From positions 2,542,001 to 2,606,000 of the forward strand of contig NZ_VFMR01000001.1 in the NCBI RefSeq assembly GCF_006715145.1: a stretch of DNA of 64,000 nt, in the 5' to 3' direction. Origin of the DNA: Microbacterium sp. SLBN-146 (GTDB taxonomy: Bacteria; Actinomycetota; Actinomycetes; Actinomycetales; Microbacteriaceae). The notes under the pieces were generated by a model. That model was not told where the DNA came from, did no database searches, and saw only the letters and a program-made list of their open reading frames with translations. The translations under genes were made by a program, and so were the position numbers. Below, in pieces: positions 8,510 through 17,818 of the stretch (position 1 is its first letter; each line of letters opens with the position of its first letter).

Positions 8510-8830
8510 ATGAAGGAACCGCGCTCACGAGCGTCTGCGAGAATCGGTCAGCTCGTGCGCGACCTTCGGCATCAGTCGACGATCAGTCGCAAGAAGCTCG
8601 CCGATCGCGCGGACATGGACGTGTCGCATCTCGCGCGCATCGAGGCGGGGCAGGGTAATCCGACGATCCATACGATCCTTCAGCTCGCGACGGCGTTGGA
8701 CGTCGAACCCGAGGTCTTCGTTCGCGGACTGACCGCCGACGATCTGCCCGAGGGTGTCCGGCCCTACTCGGAAGCCGAGATCCTGCGCGAACTCCGACGC
8801 CGAGACGGCGGTACCAGCCGCTCTGCCTGA
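8510..8830 (+). CDS. XRE-family (Cro/CI) helix-turn-helix regulator
   Basis: A 106-residue DNA-binding protein. The HTH lies at about residues 12-65: LRHQSTISRKKLADRADMDV, then SHLARIEAGQGNPTIHTILQ. The rest is a short C-terminal segment with no sensor domain. The frame is open upstream to 8336, but only the ATG at 8510 begins the conserved domain; GGAGG lies one base before it, so the true start could be slightly different. It converges with the next gene, stop against stop. Its target is unknown; the direct repeat upstream suggests autoregulation. Confidence 0.8.
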   Translation: MKEPRSRASARIGQLVRDLRHQSTISRKKLADRADMDVSHLARIEAGQGNPTIHTILQLATALDVEPEVFVRGLTADDLPEGVRPYSEAEILRELRRRDGGTSRSA

Positions 8831-9133
8831 TCACGTGACGAACCTCCAGCAGTACTCGAGGTTCGATCCCTCGGGGAACCACGCCACGGTGATGACGGAG
8901 TCGTCGGGGTCGCAGCCGCTGAGGCATACGTCGATGCCCTCACCGGGGAGCACGCGACCCCAGTGGAATGTACGACGACCGATGGGCGCTTCGACGAAGA
9001 CGCGCACGAACTCGAGGCGATCCTTGCTGGCATTGACCACCTGCGGGCGTCCGCGACTCACGCGGTTCACAGTCCAGGGAACAGGGTAGGACGCGGGGGG
9101 TGGGGTGTCAGAGGGTGTGACGACGCGCAGCAT
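8831..9133 (-). CDS. Hypothetical protein, 100 residues
   Basis: I do not recognise a family. The protein is probably soluble, with a compact beta-type pattern and two Cys residues four apart (CLSGC) near 68-72, ending EYCWRFVT. It starts after a Pro-rich stretch and abuts the regulator stop without a gap. The regular GC-rich codon pattern supports a real gene. Confidence 0.55.
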   Translation of the reverse strand: MLRVVTPSDTPPPASYPVPWTVNRVSRGRPQVVNASKDRLEFVRVFVEAPIGRRTFHWGRVLPGEGIDVCLSGCDPDDSVITVAWFPEGSNLEYCWRFVT

Positions 9134-9209
9134 CCTGTGACGGTATCCACGCCCACCGACGCGATCGTCCGGCGCTCACGTGTCGACGGGTGAGTCTGTG
9201 GATCGGAGG

Positions 9210-9425
9210 TCAGGCGTCAGGCTGGGGAGGAGAGGTCGGCAGTCGATCGCCCGCGAGGGGGACGACGAGCGACGTTGATGCGCCTCCGCCGAAAAGTGCA
9301 GTGAGTGCTGGGTCGACGGCTGCCGAGTCGGGGAGTCTGTCCACGGCGGACTCGTCGTCGAGAGGTTCCGAGGGGAGCCCGGCCCACTCGGTCGGATCTT
9401 CGGGGCGGTGCTGGAACAAGCCCAT
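9210..9425 (-). CDS. Hypothetical protein, 71 residues
   Basis: Small soluble protein starting MGLFQHRPEDPTEWAGLPSE, rich in Pro, Asp and Ala, with no membrane segment. It starts one base after the stop of the gene upstream on the same strand, so the two are co-transcribed. The N-terminus resembles short proteins I associate with Microbacteriaceae. Function unknown. Confidence 0.55.
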   Translation of the reverse strand: MGLFQHRPEDPTEWAGLPSEPLDDESAVDRLPDSAAVDPALTALFGGGASTSLVVPLAGDRLPTSPPQPDA

Positions 9426-9426
9426 G

Positions 9427-10392
9427 TCAGTCCTCTCCGAGGTCGTCGGGATCTCCTGATCCCTCGATCTCCGTGGCGGTGTCGTTCCTCTTGCGCCGAG
9501 GTGTCATCGCGCCGCCCACCTTGCGTGCCGTGCCGCCGACGGCACCTGCCGCGGTCACGACGCCTCCCGCGACGGCGTCACCGGCACGGCGCAGGGCCCG
9601 TCCTGCCGTGGACTCCAGCCTGGCGGCTCCGGGTCGAGGCTCGAGATCGGGCGGCAACTGCAGGGGAGGCAGCCCGAAGGCGCGGCGCGACCCCACGAGG
9701 ACACGACGCCCGAGGATGTGGTTTCCGGTGCCGCCGATGACGGCACCGATGCCGAAGGGGAGAGCCTTGCCGAGCCACGACGCCCCGCCGCGAGCGGCGA
9801 ACTGGTGGATGAATGCGGTCTTCAGGCGATCGACCAGCGGACCCATCGCCGCGCGAGGAAGGGTCTTGGTGATGACTTCGCCCCAGTAGCGGTCCCGCGT
9901 CACACCGCGGCCGGCGGCCTGGCCCGCGAGCTGTGAGACGAGATCGACGCCTTCTTTCCCGAGCATGAGCGTCAGGACGAGCGCGCGAGCACGGTCGGGG
10001 TCGGAGACCGGGATGCCGTGCACCTCCGAGAGCGACTGGGCGTAGAGCGCCGTCGCTTCGAGGAATCCGACGGTTTCTACGCCGCTCAGTGCGAGAGTGA
10101 CCCCCGTGCCGATTCCTGGCACGACAGCGGTTGCGCCCACGGCGGCCCCACCCGTCGTGACGGCAGCGAGATATCGTCGCTCCAACATGCGGACGATCTG
10201 TTCCGTCGTAGCATCCCGGTGACGAAGGCGGATGCTGCGCAGATGAGCCACGACGACGGGTCGCTGAACGGCTAGGACGCGATCGAGCAGTCGGATCATA
10301 CGCGGATGCTCGTCGGAGCCCACGGGAGGAAGCCCTCCCGCCCACGGTGCGTCCTCGGGGAGGGAGTGGATGCGGTGCACCTTCTCAGCCAT
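9427..10392 (-). CDS. Hypothetical protein with a Gly/Ala-rich hydrophobic core
   Basis: A 321-residue protein of unknown function. An N-terminal helical region (LLDRVLAVQRPVVVAHLRSI) precedes two adjacent hydrophobic stretches at about 78-125 (TGGAAVGATAVVPGIGTG, LALSGVETVGFLEATALYA). A second Gly-rich hydrophobic patch at about 205-225 and a basic/acidic C-tail follow. The pattern is somewhat like EcsC-type or DUF697 proteins, but I cannot assign it. ATG 10392 follows TAGGAT by seven bases and is preferred over the GTG one codon upstream. Likely peripheral or membrane-associated. Confidence 0.6.
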   Translation of the reverse strand: MAEKVHRIHSLPEDAPWAGGLPPVGSDEHPRMIRLLDRVLAVQRPVVVAHLRSIRLRHRDATTEQIVRMLERRYLAAVTTGGAAVGATAVVPGIGTGVTLALSGVETVGFLEATALYAQSLSEVHGIPVSDPDRARALVLTLMLGKEGVDLVSQLAGQAAGRGVTRDRYWGEVITKTLPRAAMGPLVDRLKTAFIHQFAARGGASWLGKALPFGIGAVIGGTGNHILGRRVLVGSRRAFGLPPLQLPPDLEPRPGAARLESTAGRALRRAGDAVAGGVVTAAGAVGGTARKVGGAMTPRRKRNDTATEIEGSGDPDDLGED

Positions 10393-10441
10393 CACGGCGA
10401 TCCTACGATCAGCCCGCTGAAGGCCGGCTGAGCGATCGGGT

Positions 10442-11134
10442 TCAGACGAAGAGGTTTGCTCGCTCGAGGTCTTCGGCGAAGTCGACCTCGACCGCGTAGA
10501 GGTCGGAGATGTCGAGCGGAAGGATCTCCAGACCGTCCTCGGCGATGGCCAGCTCGAGCCCGCGCTCGAAGTAGTCCTGGTCGCCGACCCGCGTCAGCTG
10601 ACGGACGAACGCCTTCTTGTCTGCGCGGGAGATGTAGTTGATCCCGACCGCTTCGCCGATACCGTTCGCGACGGTCTTCGACAGTTCCGCGATGCGACCG
10701 CGTGCGTCGACGGTGTACTTGACCTCTTCGTCGCTCACCTTCGACGTGTTGACCGTGACGAAGGACTGATCGCGCTCGATCAATTCGATCGCTCGCCCGA
10801 GAACGCGCGGATCGAAGACGACGTCGCCGTTCATCCAGAGCACGCTGCTGCGACCGGTCTTCACAAGGGCGCGAAGAAGGCTCTTCGACGTGTTGGTCTG
10901 GTCGTAGAGGTCGTTGTAGACGTAGTCCGTCTCGGGGAACGCCTCGACGATCGCCTCAGCGCGGTAGCCGACGACAGCCGTGACAGCGGCGTCATCGCCG
11001 AAGGCGGCGCGGATGTTGTCGTGCTGCTGCTGCATGATGCTGCGGCCGTCGCTCAGTTCGGTGAGCGGCTTGGGCAGGCTGCGGCCGAGGCGCGAGCCCA
11101 TTCCGGCTGCGAGGATGACGGTCTGAAGAGTCAA
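10442..11134 (-). CDS. NTP-transferase family nucleotidyltransferase (LicC/GCD1-like)
   Basis: Predicted to activate a phosphorylated sugar, alditol or choline with CTP or another NTP. The signature LAAGMGSRLGRSLPKPL sits near residues 7-23, NDLYDQTNTSKSLLRAL near 80 is the LicC-like loop, and WMNGDVVFD near 105 holds the catalytic Asp. TTG 11134 is chosen because AGGAG lies six bases upstream and the conserved core begins at once; ATG 11161 lacks a ribosome site. With three CDP-alditol-type transferases 4-9 kb away, it could supply their donor, but this is inference. Confidence 0.72.
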   Translation of the reverse strand: MTLQTVILAAGMGSRLGRSLPKPLTELSDGRSIMQQQHDNIRAAFGDDAAVTAVVGYRAEAIVEAFPETDYVYNDLYDQTNTSKSLLRALVKTGRSSVLWMNGDVVFDPRVLGRAIELIERDQSFVTVNTSKVSDEEVKYTVDARGRIAELSKTVANGIGEAVGINYISRADKKAFVRQLTRVGDQDYFERGLELAIAEDGLEILPLDISDLYAVEVDFAEDLERANLFV

Positions 11135-11164
11135 GGTGTGCTCCTGAAGTGCGTGGTTCATCGG

Positions 11165-11216
11165 CGATTCACCGAATCGACACCTCGTCGTGCCTCCGCC
11201 ATGGTAGCGATATCGC
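11165..11216. promoter_or_regulatory. Divergent promoter region with two palindromes
   Basis: Between the nucleotidyltransferase and the ABC ATPase. CGATTC-ACC-GAATCG (11165-11179) and GCGATATCGC (11207-11216) are perfect inverted repeats. TACCGT at 11319-11324 lies six bases before the ATPase GTG and is its probable -10. The palindromes may be operators; none matches a factor I can name. Confidence 0.35.
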
Positions 11217-11330
11217 CTGGGAAGGCGCATAATCATTGACCGCCGTTGTTCATTCGTGATATTTCCGACCTATCAACACTCGCAGCGATCCCAATGCTCG
11301 GGTTCGGCGGGGGGTTGATACCGTTGAACG

Positions 11331-12929
11331 GTGACTGCCTCACTCCCGGTGCCACATGAGCCGCTTCCGGACGACCCGGACGGCGACGGCGCGCCCGCGA
11401 GCGACGGCAGGATCGTCGAGTTCGTGAAGAACCCGCGGAACACGTCGGAAGGTGGCGCTCGTCCGGTGTCGGCGCGATCGAAGCGCGCACCGAAGTCGCG
11501 CGCTCCCCGCGCCCGCACCCCGCAGGTGGTGGCCCCCGATCCGGGCCCGCCACCGCCTCTCCCTCCTGCCATCGGCCGGGATTCGGCGACACCGCCTCCC
11601 CGCCCGGAAGCTCCTCGCGGATCCTCAGCCGACAGGGCTCCGGTGCTTCCTCCCAAGCCCCCGATGCCGGCGGAGGTCGCTGCAGCGGCAGCGGCGGAAC
11701 TCGCAGCCGTCGCGGCTCCCGTCAGCGCGCCGATCGAGGTCGAACGAGAGCTTCCGATCGCGCAAGAAGCCCAACCCGAGTCGATCGCTGAGCCGGAGCC
11801 GGCGCCCGTCGCCGAGGCTGAGCCGGAGCTCGTCGCCGAGCCGGATCCGGCGCCCGTCGCTGAGCCTGAGCTCGAGCCCGTCGCCGAGCCAGAGTCTGAG
11901 CCGGCGCCCGTCGCCGAGGCTGAGCAAGAGACCGTCGCGGAGTCTGAGTTCGTCGCGGAGCCGGAGACCGTCGACGAGACGGCCGACGCCGAGCCCGCCG
12001 AGGTCGACAACGAGTCATCGGAAGCCCCCGTCCTCGATGTCGTCGGGTACGCGGAGCTGGTCGACCTGGCTCCCGGACTCGTCGAGGACGACGTCGACCG
12101 CGACGATGACGACGACCCGCTCGCGTACGTGTACGAACAGGCGCGTCTGGAGGCTTCGCTCGATGAGGAGTCCTCCGCGCTCGTCCTGCGCGGCGTCTCG
12201 AAGTCCTTCGGTGACATGACCGCCGTCGAGGCCATCGACCTCACAGTGCCGGCCGGGACGTTCTACGGGCTGGTCGGGCCGAACGGCGCGGGAAAGACGA
12301 CGACACTGTCGATGATCGCGGGTCTCCTGACTCCCGACCGCGGTGTCATCCGCGTCGGCGGTGTGGACGCGGCATCCGATCCTCTTGGTGCCAAGAAGCT
12401 CATGGGCGTGCTGCCCGACAGGCTCCGCACCTTCGACCGCCTGACCGGCAGGCAGCTGTTGTATTACTACGGCATCCTGCGGGGGCTCCCGGCACGGGTC
12501 GTGGAAAGTCGCAGCGCCGATCTCGCTCGCGCGTTCGATCTCACTGACTCCCTCGGCCGTGTCGTCAGCGACTACTCCGCCGGCATGCTCAAGAAGGTCA
12601 TGCTCGCGGGAGCGATGATCCATTCACCGCGCGTCCTCGTTCTCGATGAACCGTTCGAATCGGTCGACCCCGTCTCGAGCGCCGTCATCCTCGACATCCT
12701 TTCGGCCTACGTTGCGCACGGCGGCACAGTGATCCTCTCCAGCCACGGTATGGAACTCGTCGAACGGGTCTGCACGCGCGTCGCCGTCATCGTCGCGGGC
12801 CAGGTGCTCGCCGAGGGGACGATCGACGAGGTGCGTGGCGAGCTCACTCTCGAACAGCGCTTCGTGGAACTCGCCGGCGGCCTCAGCGACGTGGAGGGGC
12901 TCGAGTGGTTGCACACGTTCTCCGACTGA
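11331..12929 (+). CDS. ABC transporter ATPase with a ~280-residue acidic Pro/Glu/Ala N-terminal extension
   Basis: Export-type ATPase that would power the permease encoded next. The nucleotide-binding domain covers about residues 285-510: Walker A GPNGAGKTTTLS near 323, signature-region DYSAGMLKKVMLAGAMIHSP near 405-425, Walker B VLVLDEPFES near 430, switch SSHGMEL near 470. The first 280 residues are low complexity, with tandem E-P-E/A-P-V-A-E units between about 140 and 215 and a run of Asp near 263. Such extensions are not needed for ATP hydrolysis. It overlaps the permease start. Confidence 0.85.
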   Translation: MTASLPVPHEPLPDDPDGDGAPASDGRIVEFVKNPRNTSEGGARPVSARSKRAPKSRAPRARTPQVVAPDPGPPPPLPPAIGRDSATPPPRPEAPRGSSADRAPVLPPKPPMPAEVAAAAAAELAAVAAPVSAPIEVERELPIAQEAQPESIAEPEPAPVAEAEPELVAEPDPAPVAEPELEPVAEPESEPAPVAEAEQETVAESEFVAEPETVDETADAEPAEVDNESSEAPVLDVVGYAELVDLAPGLVEDDVDRDDDDDPLAYVYEQARLEASLDEESSALVLRGVSKSFGDMTAVEAIDLTVPAGTFYGLVGPNGAGKTTTLSMIAGLLTPDRGVIRVGGVDAASDPLGAKKLMGVLPDRLRTFDRLTGRQLLYYYGILRGLPARVVESRSADLARAFDLTDSLGRVVSDYSAGMLKKVMLAGAMIHSPRVLVLDEPFESVDPVSSAVILDILSAYVAHGGTVILSSHGMELVERVCTRVAVIVAGQVLAEGTIDEVRGELTLEQRFVELAGGLSDVEGLEWLHTFSD

Positions 12930-14467
12930 GATTCGCGCTGCTCGTCGGCGCGCTGCGGGGGAGCGTGGGTCACGTGACCCGTCTGGTCATCGGTGGGGTC
13001 CTGCTGATCGCCTTGACGATCGCGGCCTGTTGGGCGCTGATCTCGCTCGGCGACGCTCCTGTCGAGGAGCTGTTCGCCGTCACGGTGCTCGGCGGCTCGG
13101 CGATCACTCTCGGGTTCGCCATCGCGCCTGCTGTCCTCGGCGTGGATGATCCGCTCGATCCTCGGCGTTTCGCTCTCCTCGCACTCCACCGCGGAAGACT
13201 CTCGGCCGCCATTGTGGTCGCGGCGTTCGTCAGTGTTCCCGTGATCGCGACGCTCGCGGTCGCGATCACCTCTGCCGTGGTCTGGGGGCGTCAGGGAGCG
13301 TCGTGGATCGCGGGTGCTCTGAGCGTCCTCGTCGTCGTGACGACCTGCGTCCTGGCGGCGCGGGTCTTCCTCGCCCTCTCGACGCTCTTTCTCCGCGAGC
13401 GCCAGTCGCGCGAGCTCAGCGGCCTCTTCATGCTCGTCGTGATCGTCGTGCTCGTCCCCGCGGGAGTCTTCGTGGCGTCGCTCGACTGGGACGGCGCCGT
13501 TCCTTCCGAGTTGGCCGGTGCCGTGTCGATTCTCGCGCTCACGCCGCTCGGCGCGGGCTGGGCGATCCCTGCCGCTCTCGCGGGCAGTGCCGGAGTGGCA
13601 CCGGTCGCTGTCGCGATCGTGACGCTCGTCGCTCTCGCCGGCGCGTGGTGGTGGCTCGTGCGACGGCTCCTCACGACGACGGAGCGTCCCGCGACGAGTC
13701 GCGAACGCGCGGGACTCGGGTGGTTCGCGATCGCGCCCGGCACTCCGGGGGGAGCGATCGCGGCACGCAGTCTCCTGTACTGGTCCCGCGATCGCCGGTA
13801 CCTCATGAACCTCGTCGTGATCCCGGTCGCGGCTGTCGTCACGATCGTGCCGCTGCTGGTCGCCGGCGTGCCGCTCGAGGTCGCTGTCCTCGTCCCCGTG
13901 CCGTTCGCGGCTCTCTTCCTCGGCTGGCTTCCGCACAACGACGTGGCGTACGACTCGAGCGCGGTCTGGATGCATCTCGCGAGCGGCGTGCACGGCATCT
14001 CCGATCGGATCGGGCGACTCGTCCCCGTCCTTCTGATCGGGGTGCCCATGCTCGCTGTCGCGGTGCCCGTCGCAGCGGCGCTTCACGGAGACTGGAGCAT
14101 CCTCCCCGCGCTCGTCGGTGTCAGCGCCTGCCTGTTCTTCTCGGGTCTCGGGCTTTCCAGCATCGCCTCGGTGGTCGCACCGTACGCCGTGTCCCGCCCG
14201 GGCGAGAGTCCCTTCCAGCAGCCGCAGCGCACCGGCTCGGCGGGCGCGCTCGCGCAGGCGGGCGTCATGCTCGGGGCGATCATCGTGACCTCACCGGCCC
14301 TCTGGTGGTCGTGGGAAGCGCTGACGGAGGATCCCGAGGCGGCCACGACGGCGCTCTGGGGCGGCCTCGCGATCGGTGCGGGCGTCCTCATCGTCGGCCT
14401 GCTGGTCGGTTCACTCGTCTTCCGGATGCGCGGTGGGCGACTCATGGAGTTCGCGGAATCGACGTGA
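12905..14467 (+). CDS. ABC-2-type permease partner, multi-spanning
   Basis: A 520-residue membrane protein with about ten to twelve hydrophobic segments, starting near residues 27-45 and continuing to the C-terminus. It overlaps the ATPase gene by 25 bases; GGAGGGG six bases before GTG 12905 supports this start. It has no recognisable enzyme domain. The pair forms an exporter of unknown substrate; an antibiotic, lipid or polymer exporter are all possible. Confidence 0.78.
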   Translation: MVAHVLRLRFALLVGALRGSVGHVTRLVIGGVLLIALTIAACWALISLGDAPVEELFAVTVLGGSAITLGFAIAPAVLGVDDPLDPRRFALLALHRGRLSAAIVVAAFVSVPVIATLAVAITSAVVWGRQGASWIAGALSVLVVVTTCVLAARVFLALSTLFLRERQSRELSGLFMLVVIVVLVPAGVFVASLDWDGAVPSELAGAVSILALTPLGAGWAIPAALAGSAGVAPVAVAIVTLVALAGAWWWLVRRLLTTTERPATSRERAGLGWFAIAPGTPGGAIAARSLLYWSRDRRYLMNLVVIPVAAVVTIVPLLVAGVPLEVAVLVPVPFAALFLGWLPHNDVAYDSSAVWMHLASGVHGISDRIGRLVPVLLIGVPMLAVAVPVAAALHGDWSILPALVGVSACLFFSGLGLSSIASVVAPYAVSRPGESPFQQPQRTGSAGALAQAGVMLGAIIVTSPALWWSWEALTEDPEAATTALWGGLAIGAGVLIVGLLVGSLVFRMRGGRLMEFAEST

Positions 14468-14468
14468 G

Positions 14469-14486
14469 TGCGGATGCCGCGGCATC
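14469..14486. repeat. Perfect palindrome built from two GGATGCC copies
   Basis: CGGATGCCGCGGCATCCG lies between the permease stop and the DUF3039 promoter. It joins the window's over-represented 7-mer GGATGCC with its reverse complement, and could act as a hairpin or protein site. Confidence 0.6.
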
Positions 14487-14534
14487 CGTCACGACCCGCC
14501 CTGAGGCACGGGTCCGCGGCTAGACTGCTTGACC

Positions 14535-14801
14535 ATGAGCACTCCGCTGGACAGCCCCGACCAGGGGGGACTTGCGACTCTCGACCGCGAACTCGAAGAG
14601 CTCATTCGCGAAGAGAGCATCGAGCCGGGCGACCATGAGCGGTTCTCGCACTACGTCAAGAAGGACAAGATCCTCGAGTCGGCGATCACCGGCAAGCCGG
14701 TCAGGGCGCTGTGCGGCAAGAAGTGGACGCCGGGGCGCGACCCCGAGAAGTTCCCCGTCTGCCCGACGTGCAAAGAGATCTACGAGTCCCTCAACTTCTG
14801 A
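14535..14801 (+). CDS. DUF3039 domain protein
   Basis: An 88-residue conserved actinobacterial protein with a likely metal-binding knuckle: RALCGKKWTPGRDPEKFPVC followed by PTCKEIY, giving C-x17-C-x2-C near residues 60-80, plus His residues near 34-38. TAGACT at 14521-14526 lies eight bases before ATG 14535; a TTG six bases earlier in frame is less likely. Function unknown. Confidence 0.8.
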   Translation: MSTPLDSPDQGGLATLDRELEELIREESIEPGDHERFSHYVKKDKILESAITGKPVRALCGKKWTPGRDPEKFPVCPTCKEIYESLNF

Positions 14802-14837
14802 CTGCCCTGCACGCGAGTCGTGGGGCGGCCGACGCGA

Positions 14838-16169
14838 TCAGCGCTGGACGAACACCGTGGGGATCGCCGGATCCGACCGGCTGAGGGCGAGCGCTCGAAC
14901 GGGAAGCTCCTCGCGCACACGCTCGTGATGCGCGCGGGCGGCCGCGACGCCCACCCGACCTTCGCAGGCGTTATCGATGTCGCCTCGCTCGGCCAGCACG
15001 ACCTGGAGAGGCCGCGCGTCGGGGTGCGCCGCATCTACCGCGGGTGACGTGTCGAAGCCGTCGGCGACGATGATCTGCTCGCTCGTGGCGGTGCCGTCAT
15101 CGAGCGCGCGGAACGCGGTCTTGCGACCGCCTCTCGACGCCTTGTCGGTCGACGCCTTCGCTACGGGAACCCAGCCGCCGTCGGCGTCCTGTCGCGCGAC
15201 GAGCTTGTAGACCATCCCGGCTGTCGGAACTCCCGAGCCTGTCACGACCGACGTCCCCACGCCGTAGGCGTCGACGGGCGAGGCGGCGAGTGCGGCGATC
15301 GCGAACTCGTCGAGGTCACTCGTCACCGTGATCCGCGTTCTGGTCGCGCCCAGAGCGTCCAGCTGCTCGCGCACAGCCGCGGCGACGGTCGGCAGATCGC
15401 CGGAATCGAGGCGGACTCCGCCGAGCTCCGTGCCGGCGACGCGGATGGCCGTTTCGACACCTGTCCGGATGTCGTAGGTGTCGACGAGGAGCGTCGTGTC
15501 GGTCCCGAGGGCCGAGATCTGGGCTCGGAAGGCGTCCTCTTCCGTGTCGTGCAGCAGCGTCCACGCGTGGGCGGCGGTCCCCATCGTGGGAACGCCCCAC
15601 GCACGTCCTGCTTCGAGATTGGATGTTGCCCCGAAACCTGCGATGTAGGCGGCGCGTGCTGCCGCGACGGCGGACTGCTCGCCCGCGCGGCGCGATCCCA
15701 TCTCGGCGAGCGGTCGATCTCCCGCAGCGACGCTCATACGCGCCGCTGCTGTGGCAACGGCGCTGTCGTGATTGAGCACGCTGAGCGCGAGGGTCTCGAG
15801 CACGACGGCTTCCGCGAACGTTCCCTCGATCGTGAGGACGGGCGACCCGGGGAAGTAGAGCTCGCCCTCGCGGTATCCCGTGATCGTGCCGGTGAAGCGG
15901 TAGTCCTCGAGGTAGTCCAAGGTCGCGGGGTCTACGACGTGCTCGTCGCGGAGGAACGCGAGCTCCTCGTGTCCGAATCGGAAGTCGCGGATGAGACTCA
16001 AGAGTCGTCCCGTTCCGGCGACGACGCCGAACCGTCGTCCTCCCGAGAGGCGCCGACCGAACACTTCGAAGACGCAGCGGCGCCCGGCGGTGCCGTCCTG
16101 AAGGGCCGCGTCGAGCATCGTGAGTTCGTAACGGTCTGTGTGCAGGGCGCTGCTGCGCGACTCGCTCAT
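14838..16169 (-). CDS. pncB: Nicotinate phosphoribosyltransferase
   Basis: Converts nicotinate and PRPP to nicotinate mononucleotide in the NAD salvage pathway, in the cytoplasm. The 443 residues start with the family signature HTDRYELTMLDAAL. MGSRRAGEQSAVAAAR near 180 and GVRLDSGDL near 275 form the active site. ATG 16169 follows TAGGCT by seven bases; the longer upstream frame would run through the divergent murI start and is rejected. Family certain; the pncB1/B2 type is not assigned. Confidence 0.92.
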   Translation of the reverse strand: MSESRSSALHTDRYELTMLDAALQDGTAGRRCVFEVFGRRLSGGRRFGVVAGTGRLLSLIRDFRFGHEELAFLRDEHVVDPATLDYLEDYRFTGTITGYREGELYFPGSPVLTIEGTFAEAVVLETLALSVLNHDSAVATAAARMSVAAGDRPLAEMGSRRAGEQSAVAAARAAYIAGFGATSNLEAGRAWGVPTMGTAAHAWTLLHDTEEDAFRAQISALGTDTTLLVDTYDIRTGVETAIRVAGTELGGVRLDSGDLPTVAAAVREQLDALGATRTRITVTSDLDEFAIAALAASPVDAYGVGTSVVTGSGVPTAGMVYKLVARQDADGGWVPVAKASTDKASRGGRKTAFRALDDGTATSEQIIVADGFDTSPAVDAAHPDARPLQVVLAERGDIDNACEGRVGVAAARAHHERVREELPVRALALSRSDPAIPTVFVQR

Positions 16170-16176
16170 GCGGGCA

Positions 16177-16202
16177 AGCCTACTGAGCCGCTCGCGTAGG
16201 CT
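16177..16202. promoter_or_regulatory. Back-to-back leaderless -10 hexamers (pncB / murI)
   Basis: Reverse-strand TAGGCT (16177-16182) lies seven bases from the pncB ATG. Forward TAGGCT (16197-16202) lies eight bases from the murI GTG. Each promoter's -35 region must overlap the other's -10, so the two genes probably compete for polymerase. Confidence 0.6.
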
Positions 16203-16210
16203 GGACGACC

Positions 16211-17053
16211 GTGACTCCTCGGCAAACTCCGCGCGGCGCCGACGCACCCATCGGCATCTTCGATTCCGGGGTCGGCGGACTCACCGTAGCTCGTGCGATC
16301 TCCGCTCAGCTCCCGCGCGAGTCGATCCTCTACATCGGCGATACCGCCCGGTCACCGTACGGTCCGAAGCCCATCGCCGACGTCCGTCGCTATTCGCTCG
16401 AGATTCTCGACACCCTCGTGGAGCAGGGGGTGAAGATGCTCGTCATCGCGTGCAACACGGCATCAGCGGCAATGCTGCGGGATGCGCGCGAGCGCTACGA
16501 CGTCCCCGTCGTCGAGGTCATCGGACCCGCCGTCCGCACCGCCATGTCGACGAGCCGCAACGGCCGCATCGGCGTCATCGGTACCGAAGGGACGATCGGC
16601 TCGGGCGCCTATCAGGACATGCTCGAAGTCAACGCCCGGCTGACGGTCTTCGCGCAGGCGTGTCCGCGCTTCGTCGAGTTCGTCGAAGCCGGCGTGACCG
16701 ATTCCGCCGAGGTTCTCGCGGTCGCCGAGGAATACCTGGCGCCGCTGCGGCACGCGGGGGTCGACACGCTCGTGCTCGGATGCACGCACTACCCGTTCCT
16801 CGAGGGTGCGATCAGCTACGTCATGGGCCCGGAGGTGTCGCTCGTCTCGAGTGACACCGAGACCGCGAAGGACGTCTACCGTCAACTCGTGTCCCGAAAC
16901 CTCTTGGCCGGCCAGGATGCCGCGCCCCGACACGTGTACGAAGCCACCGGCGCCTCCGCCGACGAGTTCCTGCGTCTTGCGCATCGCCTCATGGGGCGCG
17001 AAGTGCGCGAAGTGCAGCTCGTCCAGACGGGCGCCATCGATCTGCCGCGCTGA
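16211..17053 (+). CDS. murI: Glutamate racemase
   Basis: Makes D-glutamate for peptidoglycan. The 280 residues carry both catalytic Cys motifs, [10 protein letters not shown] near 80 and [10 protein letters not shown] near 190, and start with [11 protein letters not shown]. It is the first gene of murI-rph-rdgB, an order common in actinobacteria. The start is leaderless GTG 16211. Confidence 0.96.
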   Translation: MTPRQTPRGADAPIGIFDSGVGGLTVARAISAQLPRESILYIGDTARSPYGPKPIADVRRYSLEILDTLVEQGVKMLVIACNTASAAMLRDARERYDVPVVEVIGPAVRTAMSTSRNGRIGVIGTEGTIGSGAYQDMLEVNARLTVFAQACPRFVEFVEAGVTDSAEVLAVAEEYLAPLRHAGVDTLVLGCTHYPFLEGAISYVMGPEVSLVSSDTETAKDVYRQLVSRNLLAGQDAAPRHVYEATGASADEFLRLAHRLMGREVREVQLVQTGAIDLPR

Positions 17054-17074
17054 GCGCGGCATCAGAGGAGAACA

Positions 17075-17818
17075 ATGACCGACATCGTCCGCGCAGACGG
17101 CCGCACGACCGACGCCCTGCGTCCCATCACTATCGAGCGCGGGTGGAGTGCGCACGCCGAAGGGTCTGCTCTCATCTCCTTCGGTGACACGAAGGTCCTG
17201 TGCACGGCGTCGTTCACGAACGGCGTGCCGCGCTGGCTGACGGGCAAGGGGAAGGGGTGGGTGACCGCCGAGTACGCCATGCTGCCGCGTGCGACGCACG
17301 ATCGAAGCGACCGCGAGAGCATCAAGGGCAAGGTCGGCGGGCGCACGCACGAGATCTCACGTCTCATCGGCCGCGCACTTCGCGCCGTCGTCGACACCAA
17401 AGCACTCGGCGAGAACACGATCGTGATCGACTGCGACGTCCTGCAGGCCGACGGTGGGACCCGCACGGCGGCGATCACGGGTGCGTACGTCGCGCTGGCC
17501 GACGCCATCGAGTGGGGACGCGCGAAGAAGTTCATCGCGCAGCGGTCGACACCCCTCATCGACTCGGTCGCGGCGGTGTCCGTCGGCATCATCGACGGGA
17601 CGCCCATGCTCGACCTCGCATACGTCGAGGACGTCCGCGCCGAGACCGACATGAACGTCGTCGTCACGGGTCGCGGCCTGTTCGTCGAGGTCCAGGGAAC
17701 AGCCGAAGGGGCTCCCTTCGACAAGCGCGAACTCGACGCTCTCCTCGAGCTCGGTGTCGCGGGCTGCGAGACGCTGCGCGGGCACCAGCTCGCGGCGCTC
17801 GGGACCGCCGGAGCATGA
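17075..17818 (+). CDS. rph: Ribonuclease PH
   Basis: Phosphorolytic 3'-exonuclease that trims tRNA precursors. The 247-residue length is standard and the N-terminus ([20 protein letters not shown]) is typical. [15 protein letters not shown] near 65-80 and the phosphate-site segment [15 protein letters not shown] near 125 are present. AGAGGAG before ATG 17075 is a good ribosome site. Its stop overlaps the rdgB start (ATGA). Confidence 0.96.
   Translation: MTDIVRADGRTTDALRPITIERGWSAHAEGSALISFGDTKVLCTASFTNGVPRWLTGKGKGWVTAEYAMLPRATHDRSDRESIKGKVGGRTHEISRLIGRALRAVVDTKALGENTIVIDCDVLQADGGTRTAAITGAYVALADAIEWGRAKKFIAQRSTPLIDSVAAVSVGIIDGTPMLDLAYVEDVRAETDMNVVVTGRGLFVEVQGTAEGAPFDKRELDALLELGVAGCETLRGHQLAALGTAGA

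Noticed and set aside
11760..11990. Tandem short DNA repeats resembling a CRISPR-like array
   Set aside because: They are in-frame coding repeats (Glu-Pro-Ala-Val units) of the ABC ATPase; there are no unique spacers.
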